A stretch of 21,483 bases of DNA, taken from contig JAKAZU010000014.1 of the NCBI GenBank assembly GCA_021826525.1, positions 1 to 21,483 on the forward strand, given 5' to 3'. The notes under the pieces are model-generated. The model saw nothing but the letters and a program-made list of their open reading frames with translations. It did no database searches and had not been told where the DNA came from. Source of the stretch: Thermoplasmata archaeon. GTDB taxonomy: Archaea > Thermoplasmatota > Thermoplasmata > UBA184. The position numbers were made by a program, and so were the translations under genes. Positions 1 through 7,825 of the stretch are shown here, one piece after another. Position 1 is the stretch's first letter. The number at the start of each line of letters is the position of its first letter.

Positions 1-1314
1 CATCCCCGACATCAGGTGCTCGCCCGTCTCCTGATTGATCTCGACCTTGAGCGAGGCATCCTCCTTGCCGACCTTGCGCATCACCTCGATCAGCTTCGGC
101 AGGTCGCCCATGTGCTTCGGCTCGATAGCGACGGTGACGACGGGTTCGGAAACGTGCCGGATCTCCTCGAACGGGACGATCGTGGGATCGGTGGACATCG
201 TGGTCCCTGCGAACGCGTCACTGAGGCCGATGACCGCGGCGATGTTGCCGGCGGTCGCCTCCTCCACCATGAGCCGCTCGGGTCCCATGTAGAGCGAGAC
301 GTGCTGCACGCGGTTCTTGATCTTGGTGCCGGCAACGGTGAGCTCCATGCCCTTCGTCAGACGTCCGGAGAACAGACGACCGGTCGCGATCTCCCCGGCG
401 TTCGGGTCCATGGTGATGTCCGTGACCATGAACGTCGTCGGTCCATCGGCCGTCGTCGCCGCCATGGCCAGGCCGACCGGGCTCGCCGGGTCTCCGCGCC
501 AGATGTTCGGGATTCGGTACTTCTGAGCGATCGCGGGGCTGGGGAGGTGACGAACGACCATGTCGAAGATCACGTCGTTGATCTTGGCCTTCTGCGCGAT
601 CTCCTTCTGGCGACCGGTGCTGACGTACTCGATGATGTCGGGGAACTTGACCCCGGTGCGTTGCATGTACGGGACGCTGATCGCCCAGTTCTCGTAGCCC
701 GAGCCGAAGGCGACGGAGCCATCCCGAGGATCGACGCTCCACTCGTCGATGAACTCCTCGGGGGCCATTCGGCGGATCAGCTCGTTGACCTCACTGATGA
801 TCGCTCCGAAGCGGCTTTGCAGCGATTCCGGAGTGAGCTTGAGCTCCTTGATGGCGCGGTCGACCTTGTTGATGAACAGGACCGGCTTGACCTTCTCGCG
901 CAGCGCCTGACGCAGCACGGTCTCGGTCTGGGCCATGACCCCTTCGACCGCGCAGACCACCACGATCGCGCCGTCGACCGCGCGCATCGCGCGCGTCACG
1001 TCTCCCCCGAAGTCCACGTGGCCCGGGGTGTCGATGAGGTTGATCAGATAGTTCTGCTTCTCGTACTCGTGGACGATCGTGACATCCGCGTTGTTGATCG
1101 TGAGCAGGCGGGCCTGCTCCTGCTCGTCGAAGTTGAGGTAGAGCTGCTTTCCCGCGAGCTCGTTGGAGATCATCCCGGCGGCCGCGAGCAGGTTGTCGCT
1201 GAGCGTCGTCTTGCCGTGGTGGATGTGGGCGACGATGCCGATGTTGCGGATCTGGTCGATGTTCCGCATCATGCCGGGGATGGCGGCCGCCAACTCGCTT
1301 CGAACGTGCGTCAT
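1..1314 (-). CDS. fusA: Translation elongation factor 2 (aEF-2), C-terminal part outside window
   Basis: GTPase that drives ribosomal translocation in the cytosol. The window holds residues 1-438, about 60 percent of a usual aEF-2 (roughly 730 residues); the rest lies beyond the left edge. Visible: G1 region at residues 29-37, switch I at 63-73, an intact DTPGH G3 motif followed by [20 protein letters not shown] (G4), then domain II with [13 protein letters not shown] and NIAAVIGL, and the start of domain III (INQETGEHL). The ATG at 1314 has a GGAGG seven bases upstream. It is the third gene after rps12 and rps7, separated from rps7 by 20 bp, the standard str-type order, so this is the main EF-2 and not a stray paralogue. 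Two oddities: G1 reads AHIHHGKTT where AHIDHGKTT is usual, and switch I reads RLLTI where RGITI is usual. The key Lys, Thr and the DTPGH His are kept. Confidence 0.97.
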   Translation of the reverse strand, partial: MTHVRSELAAAIPGMMRNIDQIRNIGIVAHIHHGKTTLSDNLLAAAGMISNELAGKQLYLNFDEQEQARLLTINNADVTIVHEYEKQNYLINLIDTPGHVDFGGDVTRAMRAVDGAIVVVCAVEGVMAQTETVLRQALREKVKPVLFINKVDRAIKELKLTPESLQSRFGAIISEVNELIRRMAPEEFIDEWSVDPRDGSVAFGSGYENWAISVPYMQRTGVKFPDIIEYVSTGRQKEIAQKAKINDVIFDMVVRHLPSPAIAQKYRIPNIWRGDPASPVGLAMAATTADGPTTFMVTDITMDPNAGEIATGRLFSGRLTKGMELTVAGTKIKNRVQHVSLYMGPERLMVEEATAGNIAAVIGLSDAFAGTTMSTDPTIVPFEEIRHVSEPVVTVAIEPKHMGDLPKLIEVMRKVGKEDASLKVEINQETGEHLMSGM

Positions 1315-1321
1315 CGCTGTT

Positions 1322-1326
1322 CCTCC
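1322..1326 (-). promoter_or_regulatory. Shine-Dalgarno GGAGG of fusA
   Basis: GGAGG on the minus strand with seven bases to the ATG at 1314. It lies in the 20-bp rps7-fusA gap and decides the EF-2 start over the internal Met-15 and Met-16. Confidence 0.75.
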
Positions 1327-1334
1327 GTGTCCGC

Positions 1335-2012
1335 CTAGCGGGCCGACTGTGCCACGCGCTCGACTTCTTCCTTACGGGCGACGGCGAAGCTCGCCTGGTC
1401 GCCTTTCGCGGCGAGGATGATCTCGTTGGCGAGACACGTCTCGATCGATTTGGTGCTCTTGCGGGACGCTTGAATGGCTCCCTGGGAGATGTTGCGGATC
1501 GCAACGTTGAGTCGGCGTGCGGGCGAAGCATCGACCGCGCGTGGGACGGAGATGCCTCCGAACTGAAGTCGCGTGACCTCTTCCTTCGGAGCGGCGTTCT
1601 CGATAGCGTCGACGAGCTGCTGGAGGGGGTTCTTCTTCTCCCGCTCGGCGACTTGGTCGAATGCCAGGCGCACGGTGCGCAGGGCCTTCGACTTCTTGCC
1701 CGTGAACTTCCCGCCCTTCATGAGGCGGTTGGCGAGCCGTTCGACGAGGTGCATGTGGCTCTTCATGAACGGTTTGCCGCAGAGCTTGCCCTCGGTGTGC
1801 GGGGCGTAGATCGGGTGGAGGTAGAGGTACGGCATCAGGCCCGGATCGTGGACGACGATCCCCTCGAACGAATACTTCCCGAACAGCGGAGGGATCGGGA
1901 ACGGGGGGGGGGGCGGGGGAACCGGGCGGACGATGATGGGCCCGGGGCCCTCTTCGTCGATCGGCAGGGCGAGCGCAGCGGGCGCGCTGGGGGGATCGCG
2001 TGGACCCTTCAT
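1335..2012 (-). CDS. rps7: 30S ribosomal protein S7 with proline-rich N-terminal extension
   Basis: Small-subunit protein that nucleates the head of the 30S particle on 16S rRNA. The 225-residue protein has the archaeal S7 core from about residue 44 ([17 protein letters not shown]), then [45 protein letters not shown], and the C-terminal [14 protein letters not shown]. Before the core lies a low-complexity stretch of about 43 residues rich in Pro and Ala, with six consecutive prolines in [14 protein letters not shown]. The start codon overlaps the rps12 stop (ATGA, 4 bp) and a purine-rich AAGGAGAAG inside the end of rps12 can serve as ribosome binding site, so the extension is probably translated. 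An 11-base G run underlies the prolines. The frame stays open from the coupled start through the run into the conserved core, which supports the run length as given. Confidence 0.96.
   Translation of the reverse strand: MKGPRDPPSAPAALALPIDEEGPGPIIVRPVPPPPPPFPIPPLFGKYSFEGIVVHDPGLMPYLYLHPIYAPHTEGKLCGKPFMKSHMHLVERLANRLMKGGKFTGKKSKALRTVRLAFDQVAEREKKNPLQQLVDAIENAAPKEEVTRLQFGGISVPRAVDASPARRLNVAIRNISQGAIQASRKSTKSIETCLANEIILAAKGDQASFAVARKEEVERVAQSAR
1903..1913. repeat. Eleven-base G/C homopolymer inside rps7
   Basis: Eleven consecutive G on the plus strand (C on the coding strand), followed after one C by five more G. It encodes most of the hexaproline run of S7. Such tracts are prone to slippage in polymerases and in sequencing. 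Confidence 0.95.
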
Positions 2013-2440
2013 CGTTGCGGCTTCTCCTTGCGGCCGCGCACGAGCTCGTCGAGCGATACGCCGTTCACTTGGATGACCTTGTAGCGGACGCCCGGGATAT
2101 CCCCGTAGGACCGACCCATGCGGCCTCCGATCCCTTCGACGAGGACCTCGTCGTGCTCATCGATGAAGCTGATCGCGCCGTCGCCGACCGCGAAGGCCGT
2201 GATCTGTCGGCCGTTCTTGACGAGCTGGACCTTGATGCACTTGCGGATGGCGGAGTTCGGCTGTTTCGCTTCGACCCCAACCTTCTCGATGACGATCCCG
2301 CGGCCCTGGGGAGCCCCTTCGAGCGGGTCCGAGCGTTCCTTCAGATGTAGCGTTCGGCGCTTGTAATACCGGTCGGACCAGCGTCGCCGCTGGCGGAGGC
2401 GCGCGAGTTTTCCAGCGGTATTCAACCCCGACGGCGGCAT
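2009..2440 (-). CDS. rps12: 30S ribosomal protein S12
   Basis: Decoding-centre protein of the small subunit. The 143 residues cover the whole archaeal S12: [12 protein letters not shown] near residues 18-29, [20 protein letters not shown] at 38-57, [10 protein letters not shown] at 59-68 (the decoding loop), [17 protein letters not shown], then [10 protein letters not shown] at 113-122 and the C-terminal GRKEKPQR. The ATG at 2440 is chosen because it begins the family N-terminus ([12 protein letters not shown]) and lies about 39 nt after a clear TATA box; the frame stays open upstream to 2659 but that part does not resemble S12 and covers the promoter. It heads the operon rps12-rps7-fusA, overlapping rps7 by 4 bp. 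The rpl30e and nusA genes that precede rps12 in many euryarchaea are not here. Confidence 0.97.
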   Translation of the reverse strand: MPPSGLNTAGKLARLRQRRRWSDRYYKRRTLHLKERSDPLEGAPQGRGIVIEKVGVEAKQPNSAIRKCIKVQLVKNGRQITAFAVGDGAISFIDEHDEVLVEGIGGRMGRSYGDIPGVRYKVIQVNGVSLDELVRGRKEKPQR

Positions 2441-2474
2441 ATAGGCTTGAGAGGGTCGGTGCCACCAGGCACTG

Positions 2475-2483
2475 CTATTTAAG
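2475..2483 (-). promoter_or_regulatory. TATA box of the rps12 operon
   Basis: CTTAAATAG on the minus strand, centred about 39 nt before the rps12 ATG, giving a predicted leader of about 14 nt. The element is nearly symmetric (CTATTTAAG on plus), so it might also serve the divergent glycosylase gene. Confidence 0.65.
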
Positions 2484-2561
2484 TATGCCTCGGCGCCCGC
2501 TACCGGAACCTCGAGAATCGTGAAACCTCGGCGATAATTCAGGGTGTCGGTACGGTCGGAC

Positions 2562-3128
2562 ATGGCGGGGGCGGTTGGGTCGGAGTGGAGGGCGCTCTCC
2601 CGGGAGATCCGCGGATGCGTGCGCTGCCCGCTCCACCTGGGGCGCACCCACGCGGTCATCTATCGGGGCGGAGAGCACCCGTGGGTCGTCTTCGTCGGGG
2701 AGGCGCCGGGAAGGGCGGAGGATCTCGCGGGCGAGCCCTTCGTGGGCCGCGCGGGCGCGAAGCTCGATGAGGGGATCGCGCGCCTCGGTCTCGCTCCGAC
2801 CGAATTCGGGATCGTCAACGTCCTCAAGTGCCGCCCTCCCGCGAATCGGTTCGTGCTCGGGGCCGCTCGCATCTGTCGGCCGTACCTGGAGCGCCAGCTC
2901 GCCCTTCTTCGGCCGCGGGCCGTCGTCACATTGGGTCGATGGGCGCTGAGGTCGATGGACCCGGGAGCGCCCCCGATCATGACCGCGGCCGGGATCCCGC
3001 GCTCGGTCGGGGCATGGGACGTCTATCCCCTCCTCCACCCCGCGGCGGTCCGATCCCACGCCACGGCTCAGCGCTGGAAGCGGGATCTCGGGACGCTCGC
3101 CGAGTGGCTGAACGAGAAGCGGGGCTGA
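2562..3128 (+). CDS. udg: Uracil-DNA glycosylase, family 4 (Fe-S type)
   Basis: Removes uracil from DNA, the first step of base-excision repair of deaminated cytosine. The 188-residue protein has the family-4 hallmarks: CxxC at residues 19 and 22 followed by LGRTHAV, the active-site block [21 protein letters not shown] at about 45-65, KCRPPANR with Cys-90, Cys-105 in [10 protein letters not shown], and the uracil-site motif LLHPAAV near residue 159. The four cysteines match the spacing of the [4Fe-4S] ligands. GEAPG and not the family-5 form of motif 1 points to family 4. The start is uncertain: an in-frame GTG at 2544 adds six residues, but ATG 2562 sits about 26 nt after a weak TATA-like GATAATTC, consistent with a leaderless mRNA. 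DNA polymerase B follows after 47 bp on the same strand. Confidence 0.93.
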   Translation: MAGAVGSEWRALSREIRGCVRCPLHLGRTHAVIYRGGEHPWVVFVGEAPGRAEDLAGEPFVGRAGAKLDEGIARLGLAPTEFGIVNVLKCRPPANRFVLGAARICRPYLERQLALLRPRAVVTLGRWALRSMDPGAPPIMTAAGIPRSVGAWDVYPLLHPAAVRSHATAQRWKRDLGTLAEWLNEKRG

Positions 3129-3175
3129 CCGGACCGCTCCGAACGGTTTTCCCCCCAGGCGGCCTGTCCACGAGG

Positions 3176-5635
3176 ATGCGCACGATCGACCTGTTCCTCA
3201 TCGAGGGCTCCTATCGGGCCGCCGACGACGGGGTCGTCGTCGAGCTGTTCGGCAAGACGCGGGACGGGACCGCGCTCGTGGCGCGCTACTACGGCTTCCG
3301 CCCCTACTTCGTGCTTCTCGAACCGGCCGCGGAGGTCCTCGACCGGTTGAGGGCCGATCCCGAGGTCGTGGACATCCAGCCGACGCCCGTCTGGCTGGGG
3401 GGGCGGGAGCGCCCGGGCGCCCGTATCACCATCCGCTCGCCGTGGAAAGTCCCCGAGTATCGGGACCGGCTGCGCCTGCCCGGGGACGACCCGAACGTGC
3501 TCGCCTGCGACATCCCCTTCGTCCATCGCTTCCTGTACGACAAGCACGTCGGGCTGACCCTCACGTTGGATGTCGAGGACGAACCGGACTCGATCCGGGC
3601 GCTCTACACGTCGGCGAACGTCGTGCGGGTCGTCTCCGGAGGAGGGAAGGACATCCGGCCCGCCGAGGCATTCCGCCCCCCGCTCCGCACCCTCTCCTTC
3701 GACATCGAGAACGCTATCCGGGAACGGACGATCTTCACCATCTGCGGCGTCGCGGAGGGCGGCGGACGCGAACGACGCACCTTCCGTTTCGGGGATCGGG
3801 ACGAGCGGAGGATCCTCGAGCGGTTCGTGGAGTTCGTCCTGGAGGACGATCCGGACGTCATCACCGGCTACAACATCGCGGGGTACGACATCCCGCTGCT
3901 CCAGGAGCGGGCGATGGTCCAGGGGCTCGAGCTGCGGATCGGTCGGGACCGGACGATGCCGCGCGACATGGGCGAGCGCCTGTGGCGGGTCACGGGCCGA
4001 GTGATCGCCGATGCCTGGTGGTGGGCGCACCGGGAGCTTCGGCCGAAGCAGGAGACGCTGCAGTTCGTCGCCCGGATGCTCCTCGCCGATTCCAAGCTCG
4101 ATGTCGACCGGCGCAACATCAGCGCGGAGTGGGAGAAGGATCCGGACCGGGTCATGGAGTATTGCGAACACGATGCGGATCTCGCGCTGCGGATCCTCCA
4201 GCGCCTGCGCTCCATCGATCGGGGAGCCGATCTGGCGACCGTCGCGCACCTCCCGCTCGAAGAGGGTCTCAACGGCCGCACGTCGCTGTTCATCGACGCT
4301 CTCTTGATCCCCCGGGCGGATGCCGAGCACGTCGGCGTCCCGCCCACGCACCGGCTCCGTCGCGAGGCTGCGATCGAGGGCGGTTACGTCCACACGATCC
4401 GGCCGGGGATCTACCGCTGGGTCGTGGTGCTCGACTTCAAGTCGATGTACCCATCGATCATCATCGCCCAGAACATCTGCTTCACGACCCTGTCGGACCG
4501 GGGGACGAACGTCAGCCCTACGGGGGCTCGCTTCCTCTCCGCGGACGTTCGTCCAGGTCTGATCCCGGGGATCCTGCGCGAGCTCCTCGCCGACCGGGAC
4601 CGCTTCCGTTCCCTCTCCCGAAGCGCGCCGACCCCGGAGATGCGCCAGTACTACGATGGCCTCCAGAACGCGGTCAAAGTGCTGATGAACTCCTTCTACG
4701 GTGTCCTCGCGTCGAGCTTCTATCGCTTCACGAACAAATCGATCGGAGCGGCGATCACCTCGTTCGCGCGTGAACAGATCACCTCGATCATCCGGGCGCT
4801 CGAGGCCGACGGTCACGAGGTCGTCTACTCCGACACCGACAGCGTGTTCATCCGCGCTCCGGAACCCACCTTCGAGAGGGCGAAGGCCTTCGGGGAGGCC
4901 ATCGCGGCCCGTTTCACCAAGGAGAACGTCGCCTTCGAGTTCCAGTCCGTCTACGAGTCGTTCTTCTCCCACGGAGCCAAGAAGCGGTACGTGGGCCGCC
5001 AGGTCTGGCCGCGCGAGGAGCTCGTCGTACGAGGCTATGAGACCCGGCGGAGCGACTCCTTCGAGTACCAGTCGCAGGCGCTGATGGAAGTGTTCGATCT
5101 CGTGCTCAAGGGCGACACGGAGGGATTGCTGCGGCGCTCGCGCGAGCTCGTGCTCGCGGTGCGGCAGAAGCAGGTTCTGCCGGCGCAGCTCGTCATCGCC
5201 CGCAGTGTCCGGGCCGAGGAGGAGTACAACGAGGGGACCCGCGCCGCGCTCCCCTTCCTCCGGGTGTTCAAGCAGCTTCAGAGCGAGGGATACGACGTCA
5301 TTCCCGGCATGAAGGTCGCCTGGATCGTCACGAACTCCCACGTTAGCCCACAAGAGATCGAGCCGTGGATCGACGGGCGCCCGTTCACGAAGGAGCCGGA
5401 CTGGGGATACTACGCGGACCGCGTGGCGCAGACCCTCGCACGGGTGACCGAAGTCTTCGACTGGGACGCCCAGGCTCTCCTGCAGGGAACGCACCAGCAG
5501 CGGCTCGGGCATTCTCCCGGATCGACGCCCGACCGGAGCGACCCTCCGTCGGCGACGCTCGATACCCCGATCGCCGAGCTCGCGGGGCCCAAGAAGCGTC
5601 GGACGAGCACGCGCTCGCTCAGCGAATGGGACTAG
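3176..5635 (+). CDS. polB: Family-B DNA polymerase with 3'-5' exonuclease
   Basis: Replicative or repair DNA polymerase of 819 residues, a normal length for archaeal PolB. All motifs are present: Exo I FDIE (Asp-176, Glu-178), Exo II YNIAGYD (232-238), Exo III YCEHD (329-333), the EGGYV linker motif (401-405), Pol A DFKSMYPSI (Asp-420), Pol B KVLMNSFYG (501-509), Pol C YSDTDS (551-556) and KKRY (602-605). The polymerase and the proofreading site should therefore both be active. In the N-terminal domain, RPY at 42-44 and KVP at 91-93 align with the P. furiosus pocket that senses template uracil. The last 60 residues are polar and low-complexity, and I see no clear PIP box. ATG 3176 is chosen because the family N-terminus starts there; the frame is open further upstream over the glycosylase gene. 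No TATA box is visible in the 47-bp gap, so cotranscription with udg is likely. Confidence 0.96.
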   Translation: MRTIDLFLIEGSYRAADDGVVVELFGKTRDGTALVARYYGFRPYFVLLEPAAEVLDRLRADPEVVDIQPTPVWLGGRERPGARITIRSPWKVPEYRDRLRLPGDDPNVLACDIPFVHRFLYDKHVGLTLTLDVEDEPDSIRALYTSANVVRVVSGGGKDIRPAEAFRPPLRTLSFDIENAIRERTIFTICGVAEGGGRERRTFRFGDRDERRILERFVEFVLEDDPDVITGYNIAGYDIPLLQERAMVQGLELRIGRDRTMPRDMGERLWRVTGRVIADAWWWAHRELRPKQETLQFVARMLLADSKLDVDRRNISAEWEKDPDRVMEYCEHDADLALRILQRLRSIDRGADLATVAHLPLEEGLNGRTSLFIDALLIPRADAEHVGVPPTHRLRREAAIEGGYVHTIRPGIYRWVVVLDFKSMYPSIIIAQNICFTTLSDRGTNVSPTGARFLSADVRPGLIPGILRELLADRDRFRSLSRSAPTPEMRQYYDGLQNAVKVLMNSFYGVLASSFYRFTNKSIGAAITSFAREQITSIIRALEADGHEVVYSDTDSVFIRAPEPTFERAKAFGEAIAARFTKENVAFEFQSVYESFFSHGAKKRYVGRQVWPREELVVRGYETRRSDSFEYQSQALMEVFDLVLKGDTEGLLRRSRELVLAVRQKQVLPAQLVIARSVRAEEEYNEGTRAALPFLRVFKQLQSEGYDVIPGMKVAWIVTNSHVSPQEIEPWIDGRPFTKEPDWGYYADRVAQTLARVTEVFDWDAQALLQGTHQQRLGHSPGSTPDRSDPPSATLDTPIAELAGPKKRRTSTRSLSEWD

Positions 5636-5649
5636 CGCGGCTCGGGTCG

Positions 5650-6603
5650 CTACCCCGCGCTCGCCCCACCGCCGGATTTGTAGTCCGGGGTCCAGGGCGG
5701 GTGGTTCCCCTGGATCGCGAAGATGGCCCCGAGGAGAGCCACCGGGACTCCGAGCGCTCCGAGCAGCGTCGGAACGATCCCAAGCACCCCGACCGAGAGG
5801 GCGAGCGTGAATACCGGGATGGAAGCCATGAGCAGCGCGGCGAGGATTAGGCCCGCCTTCTCCACCGCGAGGAAGTAGAACAAGGGAGCGAGGAAGAACG
5901 TGATCGCACCGAGGACGACGAGGAGACCGGTCGAAGTGATGTCCAGCGTCCACAGGCCCGAGACGCCACCCGGGAGCACGGGCGAGAGGACGAGCAGCAC
6001 GAACCCCGCGCCGAGGAACGCCTGGGCGTTCAGCGCGTTGACCGGGACCGACCGGGCGGCACGCGCGGTCGTCACGAAGTACAATGCGACCGAGATCGGG
6101 AGGATCGGGATGACGAGCACCGCCCACCCCGTGATCGGAGCGATGGCGTGCCCCCCCACGATGGTGAGGGCCCCGCCCACGACGCTGAGGGACAATCCCG
6201 CGATGAACTCTCGAGACCGCAGACGGTCTCGACCTTCCAGGTAGAGCACCATGAGCACGAGCGGGGCGACCACGACATCGCCGATCAGCGCGAGCAGGGA
6301 GGTGTCGATCGGGCCGGCCGTGTACGTGGCCGCTAGCGTCGAGATCTGCATCGCCACGGCGAATAGGATCCGCAACCACGCCGCGGGGTCCGCCCAGAGC
6401 CTGCAGAACGCAGCTCCCTGGCCCTTCGCGACCGCGAAGAGCGCGAAGAGTCCGCCGCCGACGAAGAACGGCCAGATGAGGACCGCAGAAGCTGAGGTGG
6501 ACGGAGCGAGCCAGAGGACGAAGACGTAGTACGTCGCCCACAGGAACGCGGCGAGGGTGGCGAGCGCGATGGCGACGCTACGCCCGCGAGAGCCCGGGAC
6601 CAT
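5650..6603 (-). CDS. EamA/DMT-family permease, 10 membrane segments
   Basis: Inner-membrane transporter of the drug/metabolite superfamily; substrate unknown. The 317-residue protein shows ten hydrophobic segments in two five-helix halves, the usual EamA repeat arrangement, with a short polar C-terminal tail. The ATG at 6603 begins MVPGSRGRSVAIALATL and lies 27 nt after the TATA-like CTATATG, which fits a leaderless transcript. An in-frame ATG at 6663 would add 20 polar residues and would place the TATA box inside the gene, so it is rejected. It is downstream of purM on the same strand but has its own promoter in the 80-bp gap. Its 3' end faces polB with 14 bp between stop codons. Family membership is firm, function is not. 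Confidence 0.88.
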   Translation of the reverse strand: MVPGSRGRSVAIALATLAAFLWATYYVFVLWLAPSTSASAVLIWPFFVGGGLFALFAVAKGQGAAFCRLWADPAAWLRILFAVAMQISTLAATYTAGPIDTSLLALIGDVVVAPLVLMVLYLEGRDRLRSREFIAGLSLSVVGGALTIVGGHAIAPITGWAVLVIPILPISVALYFVTTARAARSVPVNALNAQAFLGAGFVLLVLSPVLPGGVSGLWTLDITSTGLLVVLGAITFFLAPLFYFLAVEKAGLILAALLMASIPVFTLALSVGVLGIVPTLLGALGVPVALLGAIFAIQGNHPPWTPDYKSGGGASAG

Positions 6604-6624
6604 CAGGTCCCCACTCGGCGAACT

Positions 6625-6633
6625 CGCATATAG
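6625..6633 (-). promoter_or_regulatory. TATA box of the EamA permease gene
   Basis: GCTATATGC-like element on the minus strand, centred about 27 nt before the ATG at 6603. The distance predicts transcription starting at or next to the start codon. Confidence 0.55.
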
Positions 6634-6683
6634 CTTCGGGAACGAAGGCGACCCGCGCCCCACGTATCCAGCGCGCCCGGGGT

Positions 6684-7745
6684 TCAGGAGTATCCGGGAT
6701 ACTCCAGTCCGAGCTCGGGGACGCGCACGCCACTTCCCCGTTCCACGTGCCCGACCGGGAGGGCGTCCGGAGCTCCGGACCGGGCGAGCCGTCGCCGCAC
6801 TTCCGCGAGGCGGTGGGGGGCGACGACCACTACGAACCCGATCCCGACGTTGAACGTTTGGTACATCTCCTCGTCCGAGAGTCCGCCCAGCTCACGGATC
6901 CAGGCGAAGAGGCCCTCGGGACGCGGCCAGCGATCGAGCACGAAGGCCACGTTCCGGTTCAATCGGGACAGATTGCGGACCCCGCCGCCGGAGATATGGG
7001 CGAATCCACGCACGTCCGGCCGGTCCGCGAGCGCCTCGGACATCGGTGTGTAGATCCGCGTCGGACGCAGGAGTTCCGCACCGAGGGACCCGCGCGCGCC
7101 CGGGCGCGGCTGCGTCAGATCGATCCGGCACTCCGAGATGATCCGGCGGACGAGGGTAAACCCGTTAGCATGGAATCCCACCGAGGGAACCCCCAACAGG
7201 ATGTCTCCGGGACGGATGCCCCGGCCGAGGATCGGCCGGCGGCCCCGCGGGAAGAACCCCACGGCCGTGCCGCCGAGGTCGAACCCGTCGAGCAGATCGG
7301 GCACCACGGCGGTCTCCCCTCCCAAGAGCGTGCACTCTGCCGTTCGCAGACCCCGTCCGATGCCGCGCCCGATCTCCGCGAACACCTTCGGGTCGGGTAC
7401 GGCACACGAAATGACGTCGACCAGAGCGGCCGGGCGCGCACCGACCGCGGCGAGGTCATTGACGTTCACTCCGACGATATCCTCTCCGACCTCCTCGAAG
7501 CGTTGCATCGCCTCCGCGACCAGCACCTTCGTCCCGACGGTGTCGGTCGTCACGGCGATCGTCTCCTTGCCGATGCGCAAGAGGCCGGCGAAGTGCCCGG
7601 GCGCCTCGACCGCGCGACCGTGCGAAGGCGGAGGTCGGTACGGAGCGCCTCCCACGAGCGCTTGGAGCGCCTCGCGTACCGCGGATCGGTCTACGCCGCT
7701 CTGAGCGTAGGTTTTCGGGGTCGCCGGACGGACCAGGGCCCTCAC
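6684..7745 (-). CDS. purM: Phosphoribosylformylglycinamidine cyclo-ligase (AIR synthase)
   Basis: ATP-dependent ring closure of FGAM to AIR in purine synthesis. The 353-residue protein carries the PurM motifs: KTYAQSGVD at the N-terminus, TTDTVGTKVLVAEAM (the ATP-site loop, normally TDGVGTK, so Thr replaces a usual Gly), GVNVNDLAAVGARP, LLGGETAVVP, the substrate motif HANGFTLVRR, GFAHISGGG and MYQTFNVGIGF. Start choice: in-frame GTG codons at 7745, 7754 and 7769 all lie close together; 7745 has GGGGAAC just upstream and gives the N-terminus nearest to the family. The frame is open to 8300 but that part is antisense to dihydroorotase. The gene is divergent from pyrC across 80 bp, so a purine and a pyrimidine gene share an intergenic region. 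Confidence 0.94.
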   Translation of the reverse strand: MRALVRPATPKTYAQSGVDRSAVREALQALVGGAPYRPPPSHGRAVEAPGHFAGLLRIGKETIAVTTDTVGTKVLVAEAMQRFEEVGEDIVGVNVNDLAAVGARPAALVDVISCAVPDPKVFAEIGRGIGRGLRTAECTLLGGETAVVPDLLDGFDLGGTAVGFFPRGRRPILGRGIRPGDILLGVPSVGFHANGFTLVRRIISECRIDLTQPRPGARGSLGAELLRPTRIYTPMSEALADRPDVRGFAHISGGGVRNLSRLNRNVAFVLDRWPRPEGLFAWIRELGGLSDEEMYQTFNVGIGFVVVVAPHRLAEVRRRLARSGAPDALPVGHVERGSGVRVPELGLEYPGYS

Positions 7746-7816
7746 GTTCCCCACGAGACCCGCGACCACATAGCGGTTCGCCGCCCTCGGCGCATTCTTT
7801 AGCAGGACGGGTCTTC

Positions 7817-7822
7817 GGAGGT
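7817..7822 (+). promoter_or_regulatory. Shine-Dalgarno GGAGGT of pyrC
   Basis: GGAGGT three bases before the ATG at 7826. The spacing is short but the match is full. A TATA-like TCTTTAG about 27 nt before the same ATG is weaker and is shared with the divergent purM side. Confidence 0.55.
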
Positions 7823-7825
7823 GCG

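Noticed and set aside
16..1338. A 440-codon open frame on the plus strand across fusA
   Set aside because: Antisense shadow of EF-2. It has no promoter, Shine-Dalgarno sequence or recognisable motif.
2441..2659. A 73-residue N-terminal extension of S12
   Set aside because: It covers the TATA box and crosses the start of the divergent glycosylase gene. S12 homology begins at the ATG at 2440.
3068..6541. A 1157-codon open frame on the minus strand across polB and the EamA gene
   Set aside because: It is antisense to a polymerase with every catalytic motif. The translation is rich in Arg, Asp, Glu and Pro with no known motif, which is typical of antisense frames in GC-rich DNA.
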